64,000 bases of DNA from Tolypeutes matacus (Eukaryota; Chordata; Mammalia; Cingulata; Chlamyphoridae): assembly GCA_026826555.1 (NCBI GenBank), contig JAKSZT010053883.1, positions 27,087,225 through 27,151,224 on the forward strand, given 5' to 3'. Made by a program: the position numbers and the translations under genes. The notes under the pieces are model-generated. The model did no database searches. It had not been told where the DNA came from and was given only the letters and a program-made list of their open reading frames with translations. Shown here piece after piece: positions 34,146-47,670 of the stretch (position 1 is the first letter of the stretch; the number at the start of each line of letters is the position of its first letter).

Positions 34146-36180
34146 CTTCAACCAAACTAAAAAAATTAGCATGTGATTTTCTACAGTGTAAATCAGGTCA
34201 TGTCACTTGGCTTCCCATTACACTTGTATCATTTTGCCCTCACTTTCTGTCACAAATTGTTCCCCCTACTATTTCATATTTTAGTCACTTTGGACTCTTT
34301 TCAGTTCCTCCAACCGGCTGAGCCCTTCCCAGCCTTTAAGCAGTTCCTGCTACTTAAGAATGTTCTTCCCTACATTCATCACCTGGCTAACTCCTGCTCC
34401 TCTTTCAGATATCAACTTAATTATCACAAAAAGGCATTCCTTAACCCCTACTCCAACCAACATTACTGTCCCCAACCCTGCTGATTTTCCTTAGAGCATT
34501 CAGCACAGTCTATTATTACATGTTTATTTGTTAGTATCTGTGGTTGCCTTTCCCCTTCCTAAGAGTACTGCAATTTCTGTTTAGGCAACTAGTTCCACCT
34601 ATAAAGCCCATGTGTTTCAGAGGTACTCCTGTTCCCAGTTCCAGGCATGGGCCTGCTTTGTCCAAAGGTAAAATCCCATTCTCCTCGGCCCATTCTCCAT
34701 CTAGGAACTAATCAGTGGTGACATTCCCATGATGAGAAGGATTGACTCAGGAATGGGTAACGCTATTTATGCCAAAGAGATGCTAGCAGGTTGGGGGGAT
34801 GTGGGACTAAAAAATTAGTTTCCTGACTCTTTAAGAAAGAGCCAAAATACTCCTTTTGGTCATGGGGTGTGGATACAAAGCCTAGAACTGTTACAGCCCT
34901 TTTTACTCCCTTGAGAGTAGTCTTCCCAGAGCCAAAGCCTCACCCATAAAGCAGTGGAAGGAATCCTAAGAAATGGAGCTGGAGATACTGACTTAGCAAA
35001 TCCTGAAGCCCACTCAGACACCAGACTTTGTGAGGTGCCAAGAGATTTGCCTGTTAAGTCCGTTTGAGTTGGGTTTCCTCTTATTTGCAGTTGAGAGAAA
35101 TATACCTAAGGACCTTCAGTCTTTTTCCCCTCTGTTTCTCTATCCATCACCTCCTTCCTGTCTTCGTATTTTTCCTACCTGGCTTAGGTACCATAATTCA
35201 GAATTCTAACTACTCTTACTAATATATTTGCATTTCTTACTACTGTGTTTTGTTAAATCTGCCTAGCATAATCTCAACCATGAAAGAATCCAATAATGCA
35301 ACCTCTCTATTGCCCGCATTCATGGTTGTCAACTTTTTCTGGAAGGAAAAAAAAAATCACATAAGCAGAAAGATTGGTACCATAATAAATTCATGGTCAA
35401 TTAGGCCCTAAACAATGTTCAGCAATCATCCGGTGATGTTGTTCATGGCAGCAATAAGATGGCAAATCATTTTGTAATCAAAACATCCAATAAAGGGGAA
35501 TGGTGATATAAATTACAATAAAAGCAAGCTATGGAAAACTAAGCAGCCATTTGAAATGTGGAAAAAAAAAAAATGTACACAACTGCATGTAAAAATGCCC
35601 ATAATGAATTGTTAGCTGAGAAGAGTAATATTACAAAATTGTGTGTGGGTGCAAAAGCACTCTGAAAGGATTTGCAGCACAATGTTACTGTGGTAATCTC
35701 AGGGTGCTGGAATTATAGATTTTTTTGGTGTTCTTTGTAATTTTTGTGTAATACTCAGTATTAATTTTATCATAAAATTTAAAATTATTTACATTTCTAT
35801 GAAATAAAAGTGAGGAAGCATAGTTGGCCCAGAGTCCTTGTCAAGCTTCTAAGGTGCCCCTTGCTTCCTATCCCCCTCACCCTCCTCCCTCCTCTGCAAT
35901 TACATGGCATCTGGGCCTGTGTGGAGTTTTCAGGTAGGGCCAGGCAGACTCGGGCCTACTAATAATTGTAATGATAATGCAATCCAGAAGAAATTTCATA
36001 TCAATGACCACATGTATATATTTGTTTGTTGCAGAGAAATACGATAAGGTGAGCAATAAAAGACTTTCATGCATAAAATGTAATTTATATGTATAAAAAT
36101 GTAAGGTATATATGATATATATAACTATATATTATATAATATTAGGGTAATATTCTGTTGGAGAAATAAAATGGAAATAT
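34146..36180. other. intergenic, possible old LINE
   Basis: The part 35480-35800 (ccaataaaggggaatggtga, aagcagccatttgaaatgtg) resembles an old L1 3' region. The rest is unrecognised. Confidence 0.4.
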
Positions 36181-36282
36181 GAGTTCAAGGAGAAAAAGAA
36201 ATAATGTTGGAGGCGTCTGCGTGGACAAATGGAAGTATAGGTGATGGTCTGAGACCTTACCGCCCAGCTGGGAACTGCGGAG

Positions 36283-36514
36283 ATGGCTGAGTCTGACCCC
36301 AAGACAGTGTTGGATCTCACCTCCGTGGTGCAGATGCTCCTGCAACAGATGCAAGATAAATTTTGGACTATGTGTGACCAGATCAACGCGACTACTCAAT
36401 GAAATGAGTAGTGGCATTGACAATCTGGAGAAAAACATTGCAGAGCTCATGGCACAGGCTGGGTTGGAAGAACTGGGAGATGAAAACAAGATACCTGCCA
36501 CACAAAAGAGTTGA
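36283..36514 (+). pseudogene. HSBP1 processed pseudogene
   Basis: An intronless copy of the coding region of heat-shock factor binding protein 1, a small (~76 residue) coiled-coil protein that binds HSF1. The first codons read [20 protein letters not shown], close to HSBP1; after KFWTMCDQI a +1 shift breaks the frame and meets stop codons. In the other frame the sequence resumes with coding for the end ([20 protein letters not shown] then TGA). The span is 232 nt against 231 expected. UTR-like sequence continues on both sides (about 36205 to past 36830), as for a retrocopy. Function is not expected. Confidence 0.88.
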
Positions 36515-37229
36515 AGGTTGTTAATTGACATTGAAATCTGGAACACCATTTTTACAAGCCAAGAGAAGACCGAATGGCTTCTTGCAACTACCATATATAC
36601 ACGGGTTTTATCTCATAAAGTGTGCGTTCTTATCATATATTATTAGCCTTCAGAGTGACTTTTCCCCCATTTTCTTGAAGATGGTAACTTCACATCTTGG
36701 ATATTCATCAATTGTGCTATTAAATATTAGACACGAAAACTCTGGCAGTTCCTGCATAAAATTGTCAAATATTTTAGTATATTTTTGTGAAGTCACTTTT
36801 TTCCCTGTCATTCCTTTTGTAATAGTTGCTGTTTGATAAAAATTGCTTTGTAATTTAGACAAATAGTAAATCCTTCGATTATACTACATTTTGTGAAGTT
36901 AGACATTTGTAGTTTAGGGGTCTTAATTCTCAACTTCATATGATGACCGAATACCTGAAAGTAACTTGTTTCTCTCCCTATTGCTAGGCTATAAAGGAAG
37001 GAATTGTATGTAAATTAGAAGGTAGTGAGATGCAACCCTCTCTTTCTGCCAAATTCCACTTTTGGTGGTCATGAATATCCTTTTGAAGCAATGAAGTATG
37101 AAAACCAGCTTCAACTGGTTGGCCAGATCCGCACAGAAGAAGCCCCTTGCTGTCCTCACTTCAACTTGCTTAATTAACATTAATCACTTAATTAATTAAT
37201 TAATGTACATTAATCACTGTATATTTCCC

Positions 37230-37564
37230 ACCCAGGGGTGGAGTTATCCACCCCTTTTTTGATTATGCAATGTATGTGCAAGCGGGATTTCCTGAACATA
37301 CTAATCATACAATTATATAACTAGCTTGTATGATAATCCATATGCATAAAACCTAATGCATAATCAAAGCAAATGCTAAGTAGTAACTTACGTATTTAAG
37401 CAAGAGTAAAACTGCAGCATGGAGAGTCAGGTCTAAGTCACTTTGGACTGACCTTGGCTCCTTACCTCTGCAGACTTAATAAATGTGAGTTTGCCTAACT
37501 CTCGTGTTGAAGTTTTCTTCATGCCATCTCTGGTTATCCATGAAAGCCCTGCCTTGAGGCCTAA
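37230..37564 (+). repeat. possible LTR 3' part, unassigned
   Basis: Shows a TATA-like tatttaagcaag (37393), AATAAA at 37478-37483, a pyrimidine-rich tail and a CA end (cctaaca at 37558-37564). This order resembles the promoter-R-U5 part of an LTR. I could not find the 5' TG end or a TSD. Confidence 0.4.
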
Positions 37565-38696
37565 CACTAACACCAAATAGTCTGTTAGTAGTACTTTTCA
37601 AATGGCCAGAAATGTTTAAAAAATTGTTTATTCGGAAATATTTGGCAATACCTTTTTACCAAAACTCAGAATCTAACCGCAGATCTGTTTCTAAGTCCCT
37701 GAGATCAGATGCTAAAGTTGATGAAAAGTAACTGCTGCCACTTTAGTGTGTTAGAATTGTTAAATACAGAAAATAACAGAATAACCCAATGGAATGGAAT
37801 GTTAGAGTTTTGCATGAGATTCTAATACAATGAAACCCTACCATGTTCATCTGCACTGGTTACCATAAAAATTTTGGCAGGCTTCTAAAACCCAATTACT
37901 CCATCTTTTTTTTTCAAGCTACTGATTAGAAAAAGAAACAGAAAAGGGAAAAAGACATTAAGTCCACACCAGTTCCTTGGTTGAAAAATGGCACATGACT
38001 TTCTTGTAGCAGGATAAGGTCTTAAGAATTACTGTTTTATTTAAACAATTTCCTAGCTAAATTCTTGCAGAGTAACAACTTTATTAAGGATCACAGAAGC
38101 CCGGGGTGAAATCTCTTACCACTCAAAAATGCAGTGTTGGGCATGCCAAGCCTAAAGGCTAGTATTGATGGCCTCGGTGGAGACTCCTGTGATTATCACA
38201 GCAGAGTGACTTTATATAACAAAAATTTGAAAAATCTAAAAAGTTGAGGAATAGTATACTACATGATAGAAGAAAACCCTTAATAAACATGGTATGATTT
38301 TTAAATTGTTTCTAGATCACCAGTCTTGATTGTATTACAAGAATATAACAGTATTAAGAAATAATATGTCCTATTTATAAGTTATATGGGAACAAAGGAG
38401 TAAAACCCTTCAGTAATAAAATGGATTAATGGCTATTACTCCCCAGCTGCAGAAACGACTTTAAATGGATGAAACCTGGGAGCAGGATGCTCTCAAGCCT
38501 AGTAAATGGCAAATGGAAATGATGTCACATATTGCTGTTGTAAGGATAGTCTAGATTTAGTTAGGAGTTGGCTTCTATAAGTAATCTGGAAGAAAGATTT
38601 CCAAGGCAGTCTCCCCTCACCAAAAATGTCTGCCATGAATAAAGGTGCCTGAAATCCTGCTTAAAAAAATAAAAATAAAGGAACAATGTTAAATTT
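37565..38696. other. intergenic, AT-rich, no gene
   Basis: No open frame or repeat recognised. Confidence 0.45.
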
Positions 38697-39977
38697 CACA
38701 TATTTTACTTTTAAAATTTTATTTCAACTTCTCGTTATGAACAGTTTCAGACACACAGAAGTTAAAAAATGGTTCACTGAATTCCTGTGTATCCACTCCC
38801 TAGATTCAACAATTGTTGACATTTTGGCGCATACACTTTATCTCACTAATATATGTTATTTTTGTTGAACTTTCTCAGAATAAGTTGCAGATATCATGAT
38901 ACTTCATCTCTAAATGTTTAGCTTCCGTTTCTTAAAATTAAGGATATTTTCCCACATAACTACAATATCATTATTACATGTAAGAATTAACAGTTCAAAT
39001 ATCGTATGACACCCAGTCCTTATTAAAAATTCCCAAGTCTATACTCAAATTTCTCCCATTGTTCCTCAAATGTCCTTTACTGCCTGTTTTTTAATGAACC
39101 AGGATCCAATTATTGTCTTTGGTTGTTGTTTCTTTATTCTGGAACCATTTCACTACCTCTTTGTTTTCATGCTGTCTGAAAGATTAGGCTAAATGTCTAA
39201 TAGAATGCCACATATTCTGGATTTGTCTCTTTGTTTCTTAGTAGTGGTGTTTAACTTGTTCCATATCCCTGTAGTTTCTATAAATTGGAGGTCAGATCTG
39301 AAAACTTAATTAGATTCAGGCTAAACATTTTGCCAAGAATATTTTATAGGTTCATGTGGTTAAGATGGTAAAGTTTAGTACTCTTCTTTGTAATGGTATG
39401 TCCCCAGTCCTCTGCCTCGTCGGAAATAGTAAATAGCCTCTGTGATAACACGTTGGCACTGTGCAAATATCTTGTTGCTCATTAACTTTTCACCTAAAGC
39501 TTTAACCCCTATCGATGATACTTGCCTGAATCAGTTATTTTATTGGTATTTGTACAATGGTGATTTTACATTTATTGACTGTATTTCTTCTGAAAAGAAG
39601 AGATTGTCTTTATAGGTTAGGAATAAAATACAGTTCCTCTTTAAAAAAAAAAAAAGGCAGAATAAATGCTTAATTCTTTCCCTTTTGAGGAAGGAATTGA
39701 TATAATAATCATCTCTGGTGGTGGCAAATGTTTTTCTTTCTTTTTTTTTTCCTGGCTCAACAACACATCCTAAATTCACGTTTTATTTTCCCTGTCCCAA
39801 ATCTAGAATCAGTCATTTCTCCAAAGATTTCTGGTTCCTGATAGTGGGAAATGGTATTTAGAAACCAATATTTGGGTCCTTGGGGTGCCCACTGCTCTTG
39901 AAGTGGTATTGCCTCAGTAATCAGATCTAGAAAAAAAATTTTTTTAAGTCATGAATTCATCCTAAGGAATGTTCTTT

Positions 39978-40000
39978 ATATATATATATATATATATATA
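39978..40000. repeat. (TA)n microsatellite
   Basis: About 12 alternating TA units. Confidence 0.95.
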
Positions 40001-41139
40001 TGGATAATGATTACATGGGTGTATTCACTTTGAAAAAAAATATTAAGTTGAATATTTGTAATTTTATGCACTTTTTCTGCTAAAAATTTAAAAAGTCATC
40101 TTAGACATGAATAGTTTCAAAACTACAATACTAAGATTTTATTAACCATAAAAATGAATGATGCTTAAAATTCTTGCACTTCTTTTTGCCCTATAAAACA
40201 TCCCACCAGAGGTGCATAGATACAGTACTGTGTCAAAAGTAATTTGAAATAATTATTTGTAAATGTGATATATTTTTAGGTTTATTTATTTCATTTTGTT
40301 TTAAATTTTAGGGTTTTATTTACTTTTTTTCCCCTAGCTTCATGGGATTTGGGGAGTTTTCTTTTTCTGTTCTTTGGAACAATTTGTATAAGATAGGGGT
40401 TATTTGCTCTTTGAAGGTTTGGTGAAATTCCTCTGTAAAATAGCATAGGCCTTGTTTTTCCATCCAACTTTTTATTTTGAAAAGTTTATTATGTGGGGTT
40501 GATAATGATATTATCTAATAATCAATCCACACTTAAACACTGACAAGATGTTCCACACCCATCTTGTATTTAGCTTGCCTAGATGGGGAATCAACTATTT
40601 CTCCAAGGAGCCCTGGTTCCTTTTAGTGGGGGATACTGTTCAGAAACCAAGATCTGGATGGTTAGTGTGCTCATTGCTACTGGGGTGTCATTGCTTTTGG
40701 ATACTTTCAATGGATATAAATGTGTATTTTAAATTTCATGAGTTTATGCTAATATTTCTAATTCAAATATAATTTTTTATATTACCTATGATTTTTGTTA
40801 GCTTATTTTATTGTGTATTTATATCTCTTTTACAGATAACATCTTGGTGCTAATTAATATTAATATTTGATTTATCATATACAAACAACTCTTAGAAGAT
40901 TCTCATTCCAATATTACTATTAACAATAAACTAAGTAATGTTTAAGTATTCTTTGCAGTCCTTTTTGTCCTTAGACTATATATCACTAAGTCAGAGCTCT
41001 GTCTTCAAAAGTGGCTTAAAATAATTATTTTCTTTCTCTGTGGTTAGGTTAACAATTTGATATACTTTTAGGTCACTTGTGCTCTTTATTTTCAATTTAA
41101 GAATTTTTTTCCTTTTTATTTTTTAAACATTTGAATATG

Positions 41140-41261
41140 TGGAACATTTACTTGGTATAAGAAAGTTTTATATATATAAATAACATTTTTGTAAGCAAAT
41201 GCACATATATGCATATACAAATATTGGTATGTATTGTGAAAAATTGGATTTTTAGCCACAA

Positions 41262-41297
<36 letters not shown>

Positions 41298-41340
41298 AAG
41301 AAAGCACAAAGTTCAAACCAAAAAAAAAAAAAAACAAAAA
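41140..41340 (+). mobile_element. short L1-like 3' tail with A-rich end
   Basis: Contains ataacatttttgtaagcaaa and a long A-rich tail (41275-41345). The same motifs occur at 44785-44930, so both are 3' ends of one retroelement family. No TSD was resolved here. Confidence 0.5.
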
Positions 41341-41878
41341 AACCCCAAAAAACTCTGTAAAGAGATGTACTCAAGATTCTTGCTTCCATCCCTATCCTTT
41401 CATCCTATACCTGCCTATCACATGTAGGTAATGATGATTAATTTCTCTTATATTTTTTGGGCAGGAATTTATATATGTATATAAATTATTATTTGCCCAT
41501 CTTTCTTTTTTAACAGAAAAATTTCAAACACATACAAAATTAGAGAGACAGTATAATAAAAGTCCAGCTTCCATAAATTATCAAGGCTTGGCCATTCTTG
41601 TTTAATATATATTCTCACTCCCTCCCTCCAAAGATTACTGAGAAGCAAATCCCAGACATTGTATCATTTACTTCACAAATATTTCAGAATATACCTCTAA
41701 AATATAATGACATTTAAAATATTAAACATATCCACAACATCCTTATCACATTTAAAGGTTAAAAATTATTTATTAATATAATTGAATATCCTGTTCATGT
41801 TCACATTTCATGGATTGCCTCATAATTTAAAAAAAAACAATCTGAGTCAGGATTAAATAAATTCATGCATTGCAAGTG

Positions 41879-42117
41879 GCTGATATATTTTATTTTATTT
41901 TATTTATTTTTTTATTTTTATTTTTTTAAAGATTTTATTTATTTATTCATTCATTTATCGCCCCCTTGCTGCTTATGCTCGCTGGGTCAGCTAACCACGC
42001 CGTGCAGGCGGGCTTGCCTTCACCAGGAGGCCCCGGGAACCGAACCCGGGGCCTCCCATATGGTAAACGGGAGCCCTACTGATTGAGCCACAGCCGCTTC
42101 CCTGCTGATATATTTTA
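41879..42117 (-). repeat. tRNA-Ala-like SINE, long subfamily, with TSD
   Basis: Perfect 14-bp TSDs (gctgatatatttta) lie at 41879-41892 and 42104-42117. The body is nearly the same as that of the copies at 12226 and 57015. Confidence 0.92.
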
Positions 42118-42409
42118 AGTCTCTTTTAATCTATATATTCTCTCTTCATATTTATTTATTTATTTTTCTTACAATTTACTTACTAAAGAAACCAGGCTTT
42201 TTTTGTTGAGTTTTCCACAGTCTGGATGTTGTAAATTGCATCCTTGTGGCATTAACTTGTTCCTCTGTCATCTGTATTTCCTGTAAACTGGTATTTAGTT
42301 CTAGAGGCTTGATCATATTCAGATTTGATTTTTTGGAAGAATACTTAATAGGTGGTGGTGGGTACTTCCATCAGAAGGTATATAATATCTGGTTGCCACT
42401 CTCTTTTTC

Positions 42410-42850
42410 TTGAAGATATTTTTAACAAACTTTAAATTTTTTTGTAATAGTAAACTTTATATTTAGAGAAGGTTTAGAATTACAGAAAAATTACATCAGA
42501 AGTATAGGGAATTCCCATATAACCCCCCACACCCACACCCACATCCACACCCACCCACATACATAGTTTCCCCTATTATTAACATTTTACATTAATGTGT
42601 ACATTAATTACACTTGATGGACCGATTTTGAAGTATTGCTACTGACTAAAGTCTACAGTTTGCATTATGGTTTACACTTTGTGCTATACAGTTGTATAGG
42701 CTTTGACAAATGTATAATATCATGTATCAGTCATTGCAGTATCATACAGAACAATTTCACCTCCCTAAAAATGCCCTGTGCTCCAACTATTCACCCCACC
42801 TCCTCCCCTCTGAACCCCTGGCAACCCTAATCTTTATATCAATGTTATAA
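42410..42850 (-). mobile_element. L1 3' end nested in an older LINE
   Basis: Reversed L1 3' UTR-like sequence (gaattcccatataacccccc, then ttaacattttacattaatgt, then gctttgacaaatgtataata). It interrupts the older L1M tract. Boundaries approximate. Confidence 0.6.
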
Positions 42851-43944
42851 ATTCTTCTGTTACACAAGATAATAACTACAATAACAATAAATCTACTTTG
42901 GTCCTTGGTTACACTCCCCCCTTATATTTGTTCATTCCTCATTCTTGAGGTTGGATCATGCCTGCTCTGACTCCTTTAGGTTGAGAGGGGACTTAGATGT
43001 TATGGGGCAGATGAAAGGAATTATTTTGCTTGCAGTTGTAGATGCTCCTTGTATTTTTTGGGAAGGGACTTGTCCATAATCATCATTAACAAAATGATTG
43101 TCCAGGGCAATCCCGAAGAATTGGAGAGTAGAAGTTGGCTGCAACTCTGCTGGGATTCAGGGCTCAACTGAAGATTTAAGTCTCTGAGAGATGTATTTAA
43201 TGGGTATATTGAACATGAGAGGTTCAAATAAAAGGAGTAGAAGAATCATGAGTAGGGGAATTATAAGTGAATATGTGATATTTGGTTGCTTCTCTTTTTA
43301 TGATATTAGCAGTTATCAATGATCATTACAAAGATTCATTATTTTAATAGGGCTTTCAGAATGGTGATACTTGAATTCTGTTCTTTATTTATTAACTAGA
43401 ATACTTCTATAAAGAGAAACATCCCCTCCTCTACTATTTGGTTACCCTAACATACAGTTCATACAGGAAAAGCAGGATAAATGCTTGCTTTTTTCCATTT
43501 TATTTACTGGTTATCAAAATAATGAGTTTGTTTTTTAGTATCCTTCATAGGTGACCGATGAATTTTTTAAAAATGTTATTATGTAGTAATGGATTTAAAC
43601 ATATTTACTATGTTTCCATCCATTCCTTTATTGTTCTTACTGATGCTCAAATTGTCCCAAATTTGTCCAGTGGGAGTCTTTAAAGTTAGCTCTTGAGTTC
43701 CCTTGACAAGACCCTAGTAGTCTTTGGTAGCTTCCTTGCTTTCTGGAATGACAATATGTTCCATGTTCTCTACATTTCCTATCCCAGAACTGTAATCCAT
43801 TATTTTCCCAAAGAGTTCTGGTTCCTTAATTGGGAAATGATATTTAGAGACCACAATTTGGGGGTTAAGTGTACTCTTTGCAACCTTATTTTTCATTGTT
43901 TTTAGACCTTTTCAGTAGACAGAGCTAGGAAATCCATCTGACCG

Positions 43945-44005
43945 CTCGTCCGTCCATCCATCCATCCATCCATCCATCCATCCATCCATCCATCCATCCA
44001 TCCAT
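43945..44005. repeat. (CATC)n microsatellite
   Basis: About 14 tandem cats/ccat units after a cgtccgtccatcc lead-in. Confidence 0.95.
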
Positions 44006-44524
44006 TTTAAAGGTAAAATCCATTATGAGATCACACTGATATTTCTCATGCAAATTCAGGTCTACAGAGTTTTTACTTCATCTATCTAACCTATGGATCT
44101 CCCTCCTCCCATAAAAACAATCCTGGTTCGCAATGACATCAACATCACTCATTTTCCATTTCCTAAAATACACAAAACAGACTCCGAATAAAATACCAAT
44201 GCCATCACCACCAGTAAGATTTCTGAAAACAGCTTAGAAATATTTTTGTAGTTCTTTTTGTCCTTTAGTTCAATCCTCCTAGGAATATACAGTTAAATTA
44301 CTGTATTTTAAAAATAATTTGAAATAGTCCCTCTTTGTATTCTACCAACTCCATAAAAAGGCACATTTGATTCATTTTATTTTTGATTTGTAAATTTAGT
44401 CCCCTTCTTTCTTATATACAAAGTAGCCAAATATATACTCTTCTGCCTTTAGTCTTTTTTGTGCAATATTATATCTTGAGAATTACTCCATTTTAGTTCC
44501 TGGAGTCCTTCCTCATTCTTTTTT

Positions 44525-44939
44525 AAAAAACAGCTATATACACACACCACTCAGAACTGAGTGGGAGAGAGTGTGGTCTACAGTGTGAACTGTGGTCTAT
44601 GGTTGGTGGCAAGGCTCCAGGATGTGTAAGTTCATTGAGGTTGGTGGGCCACACTATGGGAGATGTTTGTGTTGGATGTGGTGGGAGGTGTGGGAGGTGG
44701 GCAACATGGGAATCCGAGTGGGTTCCGTATAATATTTTAGGTAATCTAAGCACCTCTTAAAATATATGTATATATATATATATATAAAATAACATTTTTG
44801 TAAGCAAATACACATATATGCATATATATTTATATATCATTTTACAAATGTTTGTATGTATTGTGAGAATTTTGATTTTTACCCATAATAAAAAAAAAAA
44901 AAAATCAAAAAATAAAAAAAAATAAAAAACAGCTATATA
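44525..44939 (+). mobile_element. 5'-truncated L1-like 3' end with TSD
   Basis: The body (44541-44923) ends in an interrupted poly(A) tract with an ataataaaaaaa start. Perfect 16-bp TSDs (aaaaaacagctatata) lie at 44525-44540 and 44924-44939. It is one of the few retroelements in the window on the + strand. Confidence 0.75.
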
Positions 44940-46200
44940 ATGCTTCATTGCATCGATGTACCCTGGTTTACTCAACCAGTCTCTTACTGATACACAATGA
45001 GGTTGTTTCTAGTCTTTTGCTTTTATAAGTAATGCTGCTGTGAGTATAACCATAAGGATATGCTATTTCATATTTGAGGAGCTATATCTTCAGAATAAAT
45101 CCCTACAAGTGGGATTGCTGGGTCAAAAGGTAAATAATTATGAAAATTATTATATATTGCCATATTCTTCCTCCATAAGAGTTGGACCAGCAGCGTCTGA
45201 GAGTGCCAGTTTCCCCACATCTTTGACAACAGAATGTGTGGTTTGCTGTTTGGAATTTTGCTGTAGGTGAGAAATGATATCCCCAAGGAGTGAAATTGAG
45301 CAACTTGTCATGTATTTAAGGGTCTCTGGCATATCTCTCCTCCCCGCTCCCATGATTTTGATAATTTGTTATGTTACTTTTAGTCTTTTTCTTCTCAATT
45401 TTTAAGTGTTCTTTTCATGTGAGGGAAATTTTCATGAATCTTCCATGAGTATTTCAAAAGGAAATTTTGTTTTTTTTAAAAATTGGATTGTGGGGTTTAA
45501 CATTTATTCATAAAAACTTTCTTATGGTTATTTTGTTTAGATCTTCAACAACCTGAGTTTATTTTTTGTTAGCTTGATCTATCTTGGACTGAGAGTGGTG
45601 AGTTAAAGCTCCATGATATTGTTAATGTGTTTTTGTCTATTTCTTTTTGCAGCTCCTAGTTTCTGCTTTGTGAAGGTGGCTGCTTCTTATTTGGTGCATA
45701 GTTGCTAATATCTGTTCTATCTTCTGTATAAATTGTGGCATTTAGTGTTATAAAAGTCCTCCTTTGTCTTGTTTAATGCCTTTGGGCCTGAATTCTAACC
45801 TCTCTGATACCAAGGTGGTGGCCCTCCCCCACCCCAGGTTTTCTTATTGTTTGCATATGCCTATTCCTTTGTTTTTACCTATTTTGAATCACTTTTGTTT
45901 TAGGTATGCTTTTGTTACAGCACAGAGTTGAGTTTCACTTGGTGAGCCAATTTGAAAATCTTTTTCTTTTAATAGATGAATTAAACCTAATTACATTTAA
46001 TGACATAATAGATAAGTTAGGTCTCAGATCTGTCATACTGTATTATTTTGTATTTACTTTGTGTATTTGCCGTATTTACTGGTTCTTTCACAATGTGAGT
46101 TTTTGGGTACTTAAAAATATTTGCATTAATATTTAGCAAAATTTATATTTTCATTCTAGTGATTACCTTTAAAGTAATATATTTATGTAATGCCCTTAGT

Positions 46201-47670
46201 GCTGCCTTTCTCACCTTAGGTGCTTACTCTTTTATTAGCTTTAGATCAGTGGTTCTCAATGACGTGTCAGTTTTGCTTCCCCAGGACATTTGACAAAATC
46301 TGGGGATATTTTTGGTGTTTTTTTTTTTTTTGCCAACTCTCATTTTTCTTCTTCCTGTTTCATGTTCATTTATATGCTGAGTTTTTGAACTTCTGTTTTC
46401 TGTTACACCTTAATATTTATAATTGCTTGTTTAATGATATTTAATTCATACTGGAATGGGTTTTAAAAGTATTCCTCTGCTTTATTTTTTTTTTGGGGGG
46501 GGGGAGTATTTTCATTAGCTAAAATTTTTATTACTCATTTTGTCTCATTTTTATAGAAATTTTGTAGATAATTTGACTCTTTTCTGTCCATGATAAAATG
46601 TATAGGATTTTCCTAAACAAGCAATAGGTAATCCTATTGGGGTAAAGGATAGAGTGGTTTGAGTTGCTAATCCAGTTTCTTAGTTCAAGGGAACCCTCTT
46701 CTCTTGGTATGGTTTGATCTTATGGGGATGGTATAGCTTTGTCTCACAGGCATTATAGTTTGGGCCTGACTCCTTTCTCCATGTTTTTAAACTTATGAAA
46801 GCCTATCCTGGCATGATGTTTGATAGTCTTTTCCCACTCTAAGAGGTGTGAAAAATGGTCTGCTATTTTCTTGTAGAGTGTTTGTATGCTGGGGTGAATT
46901 TATAATCTGAACATAGACTTAATATTTGCCACCTTGCTTCCCAGACTCCCAACCAGCAGAAGCCTGTGTTTTACAGCATTCCAATCCCTGACCCTGAATC
47001 CATCTTCCCACCTACCTGAGGTCCCTCTCGGGAGGGCTGGGTCCACCCAGCTGGTCCTCTGTGGCCAGGGGATATATATCAGAAGCTATGTCCCAGACAA
47101 AGTACCTTTATTAAAACTGGGGTAAACAAAACAAAACAAAACAAAAAAACTGCGGATGTTGGTCCAAATCAGGTTATCAGTGTAACCAGAGGGAGGGTGG
47201 AAGCCGAGGTGCAGTGAAGAAGGGAAGGGTAAGTATGAGTTGGAAAACTGAAGGTAGTCTAGATGAATTTTCCACATAAAATGATGCACGCTAAACAGGT
47301 GCATTTAGAGGATAGACGCCTCATTCTTGCCAGCCTTTTCTCTCTCTCCTCACCTCTTCTTTAGAGGCTGTAGTATCTGATGATCTGCCTTGATTCAGTC
47401 TTTCTCCACTGTGGAGTTCCTGTGCCTAAGCCCCCCTGCCCTTTAGACTGCAGCATTAGATTCTGGCCTCAGCCCATGCTGAAGCCCATCCCTGAAGCGG
47501 GAGCTCCTTTGTCCTGATGATTCTCTCCAGTGTCCTGTCCTGAGCTGATCTGGGCTCCACTATCATTTGTGCTGGAGTCCTCAACATGTAACAGTAGCAA
47601 GGAAATGCATTGTAAGAAAGGGGTTTCCACATTTCCACTCTTGACTTTTAGCCCAAAATGTCTTTCCTCG
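46201..47670. other. intergenic, no gene
   Basis: A cagtggttctcaa-like start at about 46247 hints at a hAT-type fragment. The rest is not recognised. Confidence 0.4.

Larger units (their letters stand above)
38697..46200 (-). mobile_element. block of ancient L1M-type 3' ends with nested insertions
   Basis: Two reversed old L1 3' UTR-like tracts (about 38697-40790 and 41505-46200) share motif order: a tttcagacacacagaagtt-like start, then ccaggatccaattattgtc-like parts, and a ctggttcctttagtggg-like part (39830, 40615, 43815), ending in gggattgctgggtcaaaagg (45110). Younger inserts interrupt them: a SINE at 41893, an L1 end at 42410, and an L1 end with TSD at 44541. AT content is high and no coding frame is intact. 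Confidence 0.6.

Noticed and set aside
36142..36594. A 150-codon - strand frame
   Set aside because: It is antisense to the HSBP1 retropseudogene and has no resemblance to a protein family.
43945..44005. Short regular repeats that could suggest an array such as CRISPR
   Set aside because: A plain (CATC)n microsatellite in a mammalian genome, with no spacers.
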